Assembly (NCBI GenBank): GCA_023136785.1
Contig: JAGLQP010000113.1
Location: forward strand, 1 to 6,496
DNA: 6,496 nucleotides
Source of the DNA: Spirochaetales bacterium
GTDB taxonomy: Bacteria; Spirochaetota; Spirochaetia; SZUA-6; DRHE01
Direction of reading: 5' to 3'
Part shown: positions 1-6,347 of the stretch, in pieces
Numbering within the stretch: the stretch's first letter is position 1
Layout: each line of letters opens with the position of its first letter
The notes under the pieces: generated by a model
Database searches by the model: none
What the model was told of the DNA's origin: nothing
What the model saw: only the letters and a program-made list of their open reading frames with translations
Position numbers and translations under genes: made by a program

Positions 1-239
1 AGATGGGCAGGATCCTCGCCTTTCATATCTGCGACTGGAAAACCCCGACCGAAGACCTGCTGTACGACAGGGCCCTGATGGGCGAGGGCTGCATCCCGAT
101 CCGCCAAATCCGCGGATGGGCCGAGGCGGCCGGGTTTGCCGGCTTCAACGAGGTGGAGATCTTCTCGACACTGCGCTGGACCCAGAATCAGGATCAGTGG
201 CTCCAGGAAATTGTACAGGCCTACCGCGAGGCTTCCTGA
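1..239 (+). CDS. Sugar phosphate isomerase/epimerase, C-terminal fragment (TIM-barrel, AP-endonuclease-2-like fold)
   Basis: This is the last 78 or so codons of a gene that begins before the window. The first in-frame ATG, at base 3, is probably an internal methionine, because the family is usually about 250-300 residues long. The visible end carries the usual C-terminal signatures of the xylose-isomerase-like TIM-barrel family: FHICDW (a His/Asp strand close to the metal site), then DRALMGEGCIPI (the family's 'GxGxIdi' turn), then AAGFAGFNEVEIFS, where the Glu of EVEIFS matches the last metal-ligand strand. Members interconvert or epimerise keto-sugars, sugar acids or inositol derivatives using a divalent metal in the cytoplasm. 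The stop codon lies 48 bases before the dehydrogenase start, so co-transcription is likely. The family call is solid; the substrate cannot be read from this fragment. Confidence 0.85.
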   Translation, partial: MGRILAFHICDWKTPTEDLLYDRALMGEGCIPIRQIRGWAEAAGFAGFNEVEIFSTLRWTQNQDQWLQEIVQAYREAS

Positions 240-272
240 TGAAAAGGAACGCAGAGGTAAATCTGAACCAAA

Positions 273-280
273 GAGAGAGG
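273..280 (+). promoter_or_regulatory. Ribosome binding site of the Gfo/Idh/MocA gene
   Basis: GAGAGAGG lies 7 bases before the ATG at 288 and is a purine-rich, moderately good Shine-Dalgarno sequence. It supports 288 as the start of the dehydrogenase, and the protein then begins with the Rossmann strand HKIGIIM, as expected. Confidence 0.6.
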
Positions 281-287
281 AACAGCG

Positions 288-1445
288 ATGAAGGAGCATA
301 AAATCGGCATAATCATGAACGGTGTGACCGGCCGGATGGGGACGAACCAGCATCTGATCCGCAGTATTTTGGGGATTTGCGCTCAAGGAGGCGTACAGCT
401 TGCCGGCGGGGACACGATTCTGCCCGACCCGATCCTGGTAGGCCGCAATCCGGACAAACTGAAAGCCCTGGCGGAAGCCCACGGCCTGAAGCGCTACTCC
501 ACGGACCTGGATACCTGCCTTTCCGACCCGTTCAACCAGATCTACTTCGACGCCCAGCGAACCGATCTGAGGAAGGAACCGGTGCTCAAGGCGATCGCCG
601 CCGGCAAGCATATCTATACGGAAAAACCACCGGCGTTGAGCACCTCGGAGGCCATGGAGATGTATCGGGCGGCGGTCAAGGCGGGAGTGAAGAACGGCGT
701 GGTGCAGGACAAGCTCTGGCTTCCCGGCTTCCTCAAGCTCAAGTACCTCAAGGACAACGGGTTTTTCGGCAAGATCCTTTCGGTGCGCTGCGAGTTCGGA
801 TACTGGGTCTTCGACGGCTTCGATCAACCGGCCCAGCGACCCTCCTGGAACTACCGCAGGGAGGACGGAGGGGGCATCATCCTCGATATGCTCTGCCACT
901 GGCGATACGTCATCGACAACCTCTTCGCTCCGGTGAAAGCGGTGTCCTGCATCGCCACCACCCACATAGACAAGCGGGTCGACGAGCAGGGCCGGGCGTA
1001 CCCCTGCACGGCGGAAGACGCTGCCTATGCGACTTTTCTCTGTGAAGGTGATCTGATCTGTCACTTCAATTCCTCCTGGGTCGTGCGGGTGCGGCGGGAC
1101 GATCTGGTCGTATTCCAGGTCGAGGGTACCAAGGGAACCGCTGTGGCGGGACTGCGGGACTGCTGGATCCAGCCTTCGGCCCTTACCCCTCGGCCCGTCT
1201 GGAATCCGGATCTGCCGCAGCCCCTGAATTTCTTCGAGCACTGGCAGAAGCTGCCGGACAACCGGGAGTATGACAACGCCTTCAAGGCTCAGTGGGAGCT
1301 GTACCTCAAACACGTCACGGCGGGCGAACCCTTCCGCTGGACTCTACTGGAAGGGGCCAAGGGAGTGCAGCTGGCCGAGGCGGGGATGCGGTCCTGGAAG
1401 GATCGCCGTTGGGTCGACCTCGAAGAGCTGGAGGGGGAGCGCTAA
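288..1445 (+). CDS. Gfo/Idh/MocA-family NAD(P)-dependent oxidoreductase
   Basis: The product has 385 residues, a normal to slightly long length for this family. Members oxidise or reduce a hydroxyl or keto group of sugars, sugar acids or cyclitols with NAD(P) in the cytoplasm. The N-terminus is a Rossmann nucleotide-binding unit ([14 protein letters not shown], residues 5-18), followed by a longer than usual first insertion up to the second nucleotide-binding strand ([10 protein letters not shown], 50-59). The family's EKP motif, with the presumed catalytic or cofactor-contacting lysine, is TEKP at 111-114. The C-terminal alpha/beta domain carries [12 protein letters not shown] (194-205), with the Asp and His of the conserved D-x3-H substrate motif at 200 and 204, and a typical [13 protein letters not shown] segment (238-250). 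The stop overlaps the next start (TAATG). Placement between an isomerase and a hydrolase suggests one catabolic pathway. The family assignment is secure; the substrate is unknown. Confidence 0.93.
   Translation: MKEHKIGIIMNGVTGRMGTNQHLIRSILGICAQGGVQLAGGDTILPDPILVGRNPDKLKALAEAHGLKRYSTDLDTCLSDPFNQIYFDAQRTDLRKEPVLKAIAAGKHIYTEKPPALSTSEAMEMYRAAVKAGVKNGVVQDKLWLPGFLKLKYLKDNGFFGKILSVRCEFGYWVFDGFDQPAQRPSWNYRREDGGGIILDMLCHWRYVIDNLFAPVKAVSCIATTHIDKRVDEQGRAYPCTAEDAAYATFLCEGDLICHFNSSWVVRVRRDDLVVFQVEGTKGTAVAGLRDCWIQPSALTPRPVWNPDLPQPLNFFEHWQKLPDNREYDNAFKAQWELYLKHVTAGEPFRWTLLEGAKGVQLAEAGMRSWKDRRWVDLEELEGER
1430..1439 (+). promoter_or_regulatory. Ribosome binding site that sets the start of the creatininase-family gene
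   Basis: GGAGGGGGAG lies 5 bases before the ATG at 1445, inside the last codons of the dehydrogenase gene. The hydrolase frame is open further upstream, to an ATG at 1292, but that extension overlaps the dehydrogenase heavily and adds unfamily-like, Arg/Gly-rich sequence. The strong Shine-Dalgarno sequence and the TAATG stop-start overlap make 1445 the better start. Confidence 0.75.
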
Positions 1446-2149
1446 TGATCGATCCGACCAACACGACCTTGGAAATCGGAAGCGCAGGCTGCGACACGGC
1501 AATTCTCGGAATCGGCAGCTTCGAACAGCACTCGGCCCATCTGCCCGTCGAGACGGATTTCTTCTTCGCATCTCATGTAAGCCGGCAGACAGCAAGCCGG
1601 CTTCAGGCCATTCTGCTGCACCCCCTGCCCTACTCGACCTCGTTGGAACACCTCGGCTTCGCCGGTACGGTTACCTTGAAACCGGAAACCTTGGCCGCAG
1701 TTGTCTGGGATATCGCCGAATCGGTACACCGATGGGGAATCCGTTACCTGGTGCTGCTGAACTCCCACGGGGGCAACTTCTGTCTGAATCCGGCAGCCAG
1801 GCAGTGGAATATGGAGAGGAAAAAACCCCACTTGCTGCTGATCGATTTCTTTACTTCCTTAAGCGAAATCGGCGGCAACCTCCACGCCGGCGAAATCGAG
1901 ACCTCGATGATGATGCATCTGGCACCGCAGCGGGTGCGGGAGGATAAACCGGAAGACTTCGTCCCCACCTGGAGCCGGGCGGATCTGACCCACCTGGGAA
2001 TGAAAGGCATCAGCCCAACCGGTGTGTGGGGCTATCCCAGCCGCGCCAGCGCTGAAAAGGGAGCGAAATGGTTCGACGAAGCCGTCGATCACTGCGTGGA
2101 GAGGATTCGGACACTCAAGGGAGCGTTTTCTAAGTTGACGCCTATATAA
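1445..2149 (+). CDS. Creatininase-family metal-dependent amidohydrolase
   Basis: From ATG 1445 the protein has 234 residues, close to the usual 230-260 of the family (Pfam creatininase). Members hydrolyse cyclic or linear amides, for example creatinine and formamidopyrimidine intermediates, with one or two divalent metals in the cytoplasm. The signatures are in order: GSFEQHSAHLPVETD (24-38) gives the metal-ligand set Glu27, His29 and Asp38; EHLGFAGT (68-75) matches the family 'EH..FPGT' turn; NSHGGN (106-111) provides His108; HAGEIETS (147-154) supplies the late His/Glu pair. All expected ligands are present, so the enzyme should be active. The usual EQHGPH is EQHSAH here, a small change beside the metal site. 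Overlap with the dehydrogenase gene implies coupled translation and a shared pathway. True creatinine hydrolysis is unlikely from the context; ring opening or deamidation of a sugar-derived compound is my inference. Confidence 0.9.
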   Translation: MIDPTNTTLEIGSAGCDTAILGIGSFEQHSAHLPVETDFFFASHVSRQTASRLQAILLHPLPYSTSLEHLGFAGTVTLKPETLAAVVWDIAESVHRWGIRYLVLLNSHGGNFCLNPAARQWNMERKKPHLLLIDFFTSLSEIGGNLHAGEIETSMMMHLAPQRVREDKPEDFVPTWSRADLTHLGMKGISPTGVWGYPSRASAEKGAKWFDEAVDHCVERIRTLKGAFSKLTPI

Positions 2150-2164
2150 ATAAAATTCTATACT
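2135..2164 (+). promoter_or_regulatory. Predicted sigma70-type promoter for the binding-protein gene
   Basis: A TTGACG box (2135-2140, five of six to consensus) is followed after 18 bases by TATACT (2159-2164, five of six to consensus). The -35 box lies in the last codons of the creatininase-family gene and the -10 box in the A/T-rich gap. Transcription would start near 2171, giving a leader of about 32 bases with a strong ribosome site. This is a sequence-pattern prediction only. Confidence 0.6.
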
Positions 2165-2174
2165 TTAATAGAAT
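2155..2174. promoter_or_regulatory. Inverted repeat over the -10 box, possible operator
   Basis: ATTCTAT (2155-2161) and ATAGAAT (2168-2174) are perfect 7-bp inverted arms separated by six bases. The repeat covers the -10 box and the expected transcription start, the classic place for a repressor such as a GntR-, LacI- or IclR-type regulator. The arms are all but two A/T pairs, so it is not a convincing transcript hairpin or terminator. No regulator gene is in the window, and the repeat could be chance in A/T-rich DNA. Confidence 0.35.
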
Positions 2175-2188
2175 CCTAAAAACTTTTC

Positions 2189-2196
2189 AAAGGAGG
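2189..2196 (+). promoter_or_regulatory. Strong ribosome binding site of the binding-protein gene
   Basis: AAAGGAGG sits 6 bases before the ATG at 2203 and is a near-perfect match to the 16S rRNA 3' end. It fixes the start and fits high-level synthesis. An out-of-frame ATG at 2198 is too close to the site to be used. Confidence 0.75.
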
Positions 2197-2202
2197 CATG
2201 AT

Positions 2203-3219
2203 ATGCCAAAGAAACTGCTTTGGGCTCTCGTGCTCTTCCTGGCAGGGGCTCTGCTGTTCGCGACCCCACAGAAGGAAGACACGGGTATGTGGAAGCCCAC
2301 CAAGCCGATCCGGATCATCGTTCCCTGGGGAGCGGGCGGATCTACCGACCAGATGACCCGTGTCGTCGCGGGCGAGCTGGAGGACTCCCTCGGCCAAAAG
2401 ATCGTGGTCGTCAACCAGCCCGGCGCTTCCGGGTCTGTGGGAACCAAGGGCGCCATGGATGCACCCCACGACGGCTACACCTGGACGGCAGGAGCGGCGG
2501 CGGACCTGGGTGCCTACAAGTTGCGCGGCCTGATCGATTCCACCCTGGATGACTGGGTTCTCTACCTCACGGTAGCGAACGTTTCCGTGATGTCTGTCAA
2601 CGCCGATGAGCCGTATCAGGATTTCGGGGAACTACTGCAGGCATTCAAAGACAAACCGGGTCAGATCCCCGTGGCTACCGCTGGGGAGCTGTCCGCGGGT
2701 CACAACTCCATGATTGCCATCCAGAAGTACACAGGTATTGATTACAAACACGTCTCCTACGACGGCGGCAATCCTGCAGTCATCGCCACGGTCGCCGGGG
2801 AGTGCGTGGCCGTGCCCCAGTTGGCCGTTGAACAGGCCGACATGCTGGCCGGGGGTAAACTCCGCGCCTTGGCCGTGCTCGACGACAAGCCCCTCGTGCT
2901 GGAGAAGTACGGGAAGATCGAACCGATCACCAAGTGGGTTCCCGATTTCGTCCCGGGTCCGAACTATTTCGGCATCTGGATTCCCAAGGATGCCCCCAAA
3001 GAAGTCATCGACACCTTCGGCAAGCTCTGGGATGATGTGATGGAGAATTCCGAGGCTCTGAAAGATTACGCCGCCAGCCGCGGCGCGGTCTTCGATCCCT
3101 CCTGGGGCGCGGAAGCCAAGAAGAAGGCCATGCCCTACCTGTCGATCATCGCCTGGAACCTGCACGAAGCGGGCAAGACCGTCATGTCTCCCGCCGAGTT
3201 GGGCATCCCCCAGCCGTAA
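2203..3219 (+). CDS. tctC: Tripartite tricarboxylate transporter substrate-binding protein (TctC/Bug family)
   Basis: The product has 338 residues, near the usual 320-330 for this family. It is the extracytoplasmic receptor that captures a carboxylate solute and hands it to the TctA/TctB membrane complex. Residues 1-20 form an export signal (MPKK, then a hydrophobic stretch ending ALLFA); mature protein probably begins near Thr21. No cysteine is present at the expected lipobox position, so it is predicted to be soluble or anchored by an uncleaved signal. Family motifs follow: PIRIIVPWGAGGSTD (35-49) for the first strand and ligand-binding loop, VVVNQPGASGSVGTKGAM (68-85), HDGYTW (89-94), GELSAGHNSM (161-170), VSYDGGNPAVI (184-194) and YFGIWIPKDAPKEV (255-268). 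It has its own predicted promoter and is followed by a strong terminator, so it may be made in excess over tctB and tctA. The substrate is unknown; the family includes citrate, dicarboxylate and sugar-acid binders. Confidence 0.93.
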   Translation: MPKKLLWALVLFLAGALLFATPQKEDTGMWKPTKPIRIIVPWGAGGSTDQMTRVVAGELEDSLGQKIVVVNQPGASGSVGTKGAMDAPHDGYTWTAGAAADLGAYKLRGLIDSTLDDWVLYLTVANVSVMSVNADEPYQDFGELLQAFKDKPGQIPVATAGELSAGHNSMIAIQKYTGIDYKHVSYDGGNPAVIATVAGECVAVPQLAVEQADMLAGGKLRALAVLDDKPLVLEKYGKIEPITKWVPDFVPGPNYFGIWIPKDAPKEVIDTFGKLWDDVMENSEALKDYAASRGAVFDPSWGAEAKKKAMPYLSIIAWNLHEAGKTVMSPAELGIPQP

Positions 3220-3251
3220 CACGCGTACCGCGCACGGATTTCGCTAAACAC

Positions 3252-3284
3252 AAAAGAGCATCTCTCTTTGGGAGATGCTCTTTT
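3252..3284 (+). terminator. Strong intrinsic terminator between tctC and tctB
   Basis: AAAAGAGCATCTC (3252-3264) pairs perfectly over 13 bp with GAGATGCTCTTTT (3272-3284). The loop is seven bases, or smaller if the U-G and C-G pairs inside it form. The T run at the stem end continues as CATTTT. The A run on the other arm means it could also work on the minus strand. It lies 32 bases after the tctC stop and before the tctB start at 3352, so it should cut or reduce read-through into the membrane-subunit genes. Confidence 0.88.
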
Positions 3285-3310
3285 CATTTTCTCGGGATTC
3301 CTGTAATAAT
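3281..3310 (+). promoter_or_regulatory. Candidate promoter for tctBA (extended -10)
   Basis: TGTAATAAT at 3302-3310 is an extended -10 element (TG, one base, then AATAAT, five of six to consensus). Eighteen bases upstream, TTTTCA (3281-3286) is a weak -35 (four of six) that overlaps the end of the terminator. It would restart transcription after the terminator. Weak evidence, pattern only. Confidence 0.35.
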
Positions 3311-3337
3311 AGTACCACCCTACCTACAAACAGACAG

Positions 3338-3343
3338 AAGGAG
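3338..3343 (+). promoter_or_regulatory. Ribosome binding site of tctB
   Basis: AAGGAG ends 8 bases before the ATG at 3352 and favours that start over the in-frame Met codon at residue 6 (3367), which lacks an equally well placed site. Confidence 0.65.
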
Positions 3344-3351
3344 ATCGTTTT

Positions 3352-3882
3352 ATGGAAGAGCGAAATATGCCGCGGGCGGATCTCATCACATCGATCATCC
3401 TTATTGCCTTCGGAATCTCCGTGCTCGTACTTTCCATCCAAATGCCCCGATTCGAGAAAGAGGGGGTGAACAGGTTTTCTGTTCCGGGAATCGTACCCGG
3501 CTTCCTGGGGGCGATCGTCGCCTTCCTGGGGGTTGTCCTCTTCATTCGTTCGATCATCCGCAAGGGGTACAAACTCGGACTGGACGGCGCAGCGGTTAGC
3601 AAGTTTCTCAAGGCGGAGATAACCAAACGTTTCGCCCTGACGATTCTGGTCAGTGTTGCCTATGGTTGGGGAATGATCGCCCGGATCAACTACGAGGTTG
3701 CCACAACAATCTACATCTTTGCCTTTATCGTAATCTTCGATGTCAAGTGGAGACAAGGAATCAAGTCCCAATGGAAAAAAATACTCATCTCGGCGATTAT
3801 CGCCATACTGGTAGGCGGTATCGTTGGTACGACATTCCGCCGTCTGTTTCTGGTGAATCTGCCGGGACCTGACCTATTCTAA
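3352..3882 (+). CDS. tctB: Tripartite tricarboxylate transporter small membrane subunit (TctB family)
   Basis: The product has 176 residues, a typical length for the poorly conserved TctB subunit. It is an inner-membrane protein with hydrophobic segments at about 11-29, 46-68, 93-110, 113-130 and 145-162, so four or five helices. The segment between helices 1 and 2 (MPRFEKEGVNRFSVPGIVPGF) is the usual TctB pattern: a short loop, then a Pro-rich entry into helix 2. The C-terminus FLVNLPGPDLF matches the family ending of the type 'L.LP.G.LF'. The role is to support the large TctA subunit in secondary, ion-driven uptake of the solute delivered by the binding protein. Identification rests on size, topology, C-terminal motif and above all on position between tctC and tctA. 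Its stop codon is part of the tctA ribosome site, which ties translation of the two membrane subunits together. Confidence 0.88.
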   Translation: MEERNMPRADLITSIILIAFGISVLVLSIQMPRFEKEGVNRFSVPGIVPGFLGAIVAFLGVVLFIRSIIRKGYKLGLDGAAVSKFLKAEITKRFALTILVSVAYGWGMIARINYEVATTIYIFAFIVIFDVKWRQGIKSQWKKILISAIIAILVGGIVGTTFRRLFLVNLPGPDLF

Positions 3883-3887
3883 GGAGG
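3880..3887 (+). promoter_or_regulatory. tctA ribosome binding site fused with the tctB stop codon
   Basis: TAAGGAGG starts with the tctB TAA stop and ends 7 bases before the tctA ATG at 3895. A terminating ribosome is thus delivered straight to the next start, a common way of keeping two membrane subunits in fixed ratio. Confidence 0.75.
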
Positions 3888-3894
3888 AAGCGCT

Positions 3895-5439
3895 ATGATT
3901 GAGGGTTTCCAACTCTGGATTCAAGCTATCGTCGGCTTCATGAGGCCCAAGATCATTTTCGATGTACTTTGGGCTACTCAACTGGGAATCATCGTGGGCA
4001 TGCTTCCCGGTCTGACAGCTACGATGGGTGTGGCACTCATGACCACACTGACCTTCAAGATGGAGACCACCAACGCCGTGTTGATCCTGGTCTGCATGGA
4101 CGTGGGAGCGATCTACGGCGGAAGCCGCAGCGCCATCCTACTGAACATTCCCGGAACTCCGGCCAATGCCGCTACAGCTGTCGACGGGTATCCCCTGGCC
4201 AGACAGGGGCGCGCAGGCCGGGCCATCGGCATCGCCACCACCGGCAGTTTCATCGGCTCCTTTATCGGCATGGCCATGCTGAGCCTGTTCACGCCGATCA
4301 TCGGGAACTTCGCTTTGAGCTTCAAGAGCTTCGAGTTCACCTGGCTGGCCATCTTTGGAATCGTAATCTGCGGCAACCTGACCGCGCCGAAGGACCCCCT
4401 CAAGGGCTGGATCGCCGGTTTTCTCGGCTTATTCGTAGCCATGATCGGTATGGAGGGGATCCACGCCCACATCCGCTTCTCCTTCGGTTCTGTGGCCCTG
4501 TCTGGAGGCATCGCCCTGCTTCCGGCCATGGTCGGAGCCTTTGGCTTTGCCGAGCTGATCACGATCATGAAGTTTCCAAAGATGGAGGTTATCAAGACCA
4601 AGATCGAGCGGGTGGTCCCGCGAGTGCGGGATGTTCTCAAATACTGGAAGACCATCATTCGCTCCGGAATCATAGGAGTGTTCATCGGAGCGGTTCCGGG
4701 AGTGGGGGAGGATATCGCCGCCTGGGTGTCCTACGACATGGCCAAGCGGGCGAGCAAGGAGGGACACAAGTTCGGAACCGGGGTAGAGGAAGGATTGATC
4801 GCCGCCGAAACGGGCAACAACGCCTGTGTGGCGGGAGCAATGATCCCGGTGCTGTCCCTGGCCATTCCCGGTTCCGCCCCCGCCGCGGTCCTGTTGGCGG
4901 CCATGTTCATCCACGGCGTCCGTCCCGGACCGCTGATCATGCTCGAGTCCCCCGAGTTCGTGTTTCAGGTCGGGGCCATGGTCCTTCTGGCCTCAGCCGC
5001 GATGCTGATCCTGGGTCTTTCCCTGGTCAAGCTGATGGTAAAAGTTCTTCTCGTACCGCGGGAAAAGCTGATGCCCATCGTCTTCACTCTCTGCGTGGTC
5101 GGCGCCTTCGCCATTCAGGCAAGGGTCTTCGACGTGGGCGTCATGATCGTCTTCGGTATCATCGGCTACTACATGCGGGAGATGGACTATCCTGTGGCGC
5201 CCCTCGTCCTTGGGATCATCCTGGGGGACATCCTGGACAAGAACCTCAGACGGGCCTTGATCCTCTCTGACGGGAACATTGGGCCCTTCTTCACCCGGCC
5301 GATCTGTGCGGTCATCGCTGCAATCACCCTCCTGACCATCGTGAGCAAGATGCGCTGGTTCCAGCTGGCCACGGGAGCTGCGGTACGGGGCGTTAAGTCC
5401 GTGTTCTCGAGGAGCAAAGAGGGGGCCGGTAAAAGGTAG
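3895..5439 (+). CDS. tctA: Tripartite tricarboxylate transporter large membrane subunit (TctA family)
   Basis: The product has 514 residues, normal for TctA (about 500), with some 10-12 hydrophobic segments; it is the translocation subunit in the inner membrane. The family motifs are all present: GMLPGLTATMGVAL (35-48), GAIYGGSRSAILLNIPGTPA (71-90) followed by DGYPLARQGRAGRA (97-110), then in the second half AVPGVGEDIAAW (266-277), FGTGVEEG (293-300) with AETGNNA (304-310), LAIPGSAPAAVLLAAM (322-337) and HGVRPGP (340-346). The repeated PG-type hairpins in each half reflect the two-fold internal repeat of the family. The second-half PG motif reads PGVGEDIA where PGxGGTIA is the common form, placing charged residues near the proposed substrate/ion site. 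It is the last intact gene of the set; no clear terminator is visible after its stop. Confidence 0.95.
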   Translation: MIEGFQLWIQAIVGFMRPKIIFDVLWATQLGIIVGMLPGLTATMGVALMTTLTFKMETTNAVLILVCMDVGAIYGGSRSAILLNIPGTPANAATAVDGYPLARQGRAGRAIGIATTGSFIGSFIGMAMLSLFTPIIGNFALSFKSFEFTWLAIFGIVICGNLTAPKDPLKGWIAGFLGLFVAMIGMEGIHAHIRFSFGSVALSGGIALLPAMVGAFGFAELITIMKFPKMEVIKTKIERVVPRVRDVLKYWKTIIRSGIIGVFIGAVPGVGEDIAAWVSYDMAKRASKEGHKFGTGVEEGLIAAETGNNACVAGAMIPVLSLAIPGSAPAAVLLAAMFIHGVRPGPLIMLESPEFVFQVGAMVLLASAAMLILGLSLVKLMVKVLLVPREKLMPIVFTLCVVGAFAIQARVFDVGVMIVFGIIGYYMREMDYPVAPLVLGIILGDILDKNLRRALILSDGNIGPFFTRPICAVIAAITLLTIVSKMRWFQLATGAAVRGVKSVFSRSKEGAGKR

Positions 5440-5491
5440 CAAACAATAGCTCCTGTAGGCAGAGTCGATAAGCAAAAGGGGATTCAACTGT

Positions 5492-6240
5492 TTAAAAGCA
5501 GTGAACTCCTTCGATGTCGAACTCCAAGTTGGTGCAGGTGATCACCTCGATATCTACTTCCCGGGAAGCAAAATCATAATCAGCGGGTAGTGTAAGGGCT
5601 GTTCGCTCCAGAGAGATTTCGGGGACTTCTGTGTAGAAAGCAGCTCGTTCGCTTCTCCCGTCAGGGGAACGAATGATTACCACAAACTAGAAGAGATCAC
5701 TATTCTCTCCCTTCCGCTGGATTTCGAAGGCAGCGACATCCCCTATAAGCCACAAGTGGAGCTGCTTATTATCCACATGAACGTCGCGAACGCTCAGGCA
5801 GTGGGGGGAATTGCAGCATCTGCTTGGTAAAATGGTGCTTTCTAAGATGAAAATAATATCGACACCCTATTAAAAAATATGATCTCCTAAACAGTTGGAC
5901 AGCAGTGATCCGATATTGCAATGAACTCCGCACTCATCAAGGATTGGATCAGGGAGTTCCGGCTGGATATGTAAGTCAAGAGCACGGGGAAATAAAAGCC
6001 ATACAGGTTCTCTCAGGCTTACACCATCATTATTTCCGAGCAGCGTAAGTAAAGCTTTCAATATCAATAACCGCCCCTTTGATCCCGATAGAAAAAGTGT
6101 GGGTCGAAGATATCATCCCGCCACATTCTATTACCAAAAGACGGGTTTTCAACCAAAAGTAATCCAAGATTCAAGTTATTTTGAGGGGCAAAATCAACTT
6201 CAATAATCATCATCAACTCCAAAACTGGGCCGAATGACAT
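5492..6240 (-). pseudogene. Decayed minus-strand gene, family not recognised
   Basis: One minus-strand frame from 6067 to 5492 reads as protein-like sequence for about 190 codons, broken only by adjacent TAA and TAG stops (5872-5867) and a single TAG (about 5688-5686). Sense sequence continues across the breaks: LREPVWLLFPRALDLHIQ before the first, LSVRDVHVDNKQLHLWLIGD after it, then past the last stop SPDGRSERAAFYTEVPEISL and VDIEVITCTNLEFDIEGVHC, ending at a TAA (5494-5492). A second open frame just upstream (ATG at 6240, stop at 6066-6064; 58 codons, including NPSFGNRMWRDDIFDPHFFY) is in a different frame, consistent with a frameshift near 6065-6100. No Shine-Dalgarno site precedes 6240. 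The last 130 residues look beta-rich and loosely recall C-terminal beta-sandwich domains of glycoside hydrolases (for instance GH32), but I cannot assign a family. It could also be two unrelated fragments, or fortuitous open frames. Confidence 0.4.
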
Positions 6241-6347
6241 TTTTCAACCCACGGGGTTATTGCCCTGCACCTGTGAGACCGCCCTACGTCAGACTGTACC
6301 CGCAGTTCTTGCACTGCAGGCGTCCCAGCCAAGCAAATGAGTTTGGT

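Noticed and set aside
1292..1444. Upstream extension of the creatininase-family gene to an ATG at 1292
   Set aside because: It overlaps the dehydrogenase by more than 150 bases, has no family similarity and low-complexity Arg/Gly content, while ATG 1445 has a strong ribosome site and gives the expected length.
2632..3222. Long minus-strand open frame of 196 codons opposite tctC
   Set aside because: It is the antisense shadow of a G/C-rich coding gene; the plus-strand product matches a known family over its whole length.
3244..3771. Minus-strand open frame of 175 codons opposite the terminator and tctB
   Set aside because: The translation is hydrophilic without any recognisable domain and includes the terminator arms; tctB on the plus strand has clear membrane topology and operon context.
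5486..5506. Short inverted repeat ACTG/CAGT around the end of the decayed gene as a terminator
   Set aside because: The stem is only four base pairs with an eight-base loop and no T run.
6285..6325. Zinc-ribbon-like LQCKNCGYSLT in another minus-strand frame, considered as a transposase remnant
   Set aside because: Only a single CxxC pair is present, followed at once by a stop and with no matching flanking transposase sequence; chance is enough to explain it.
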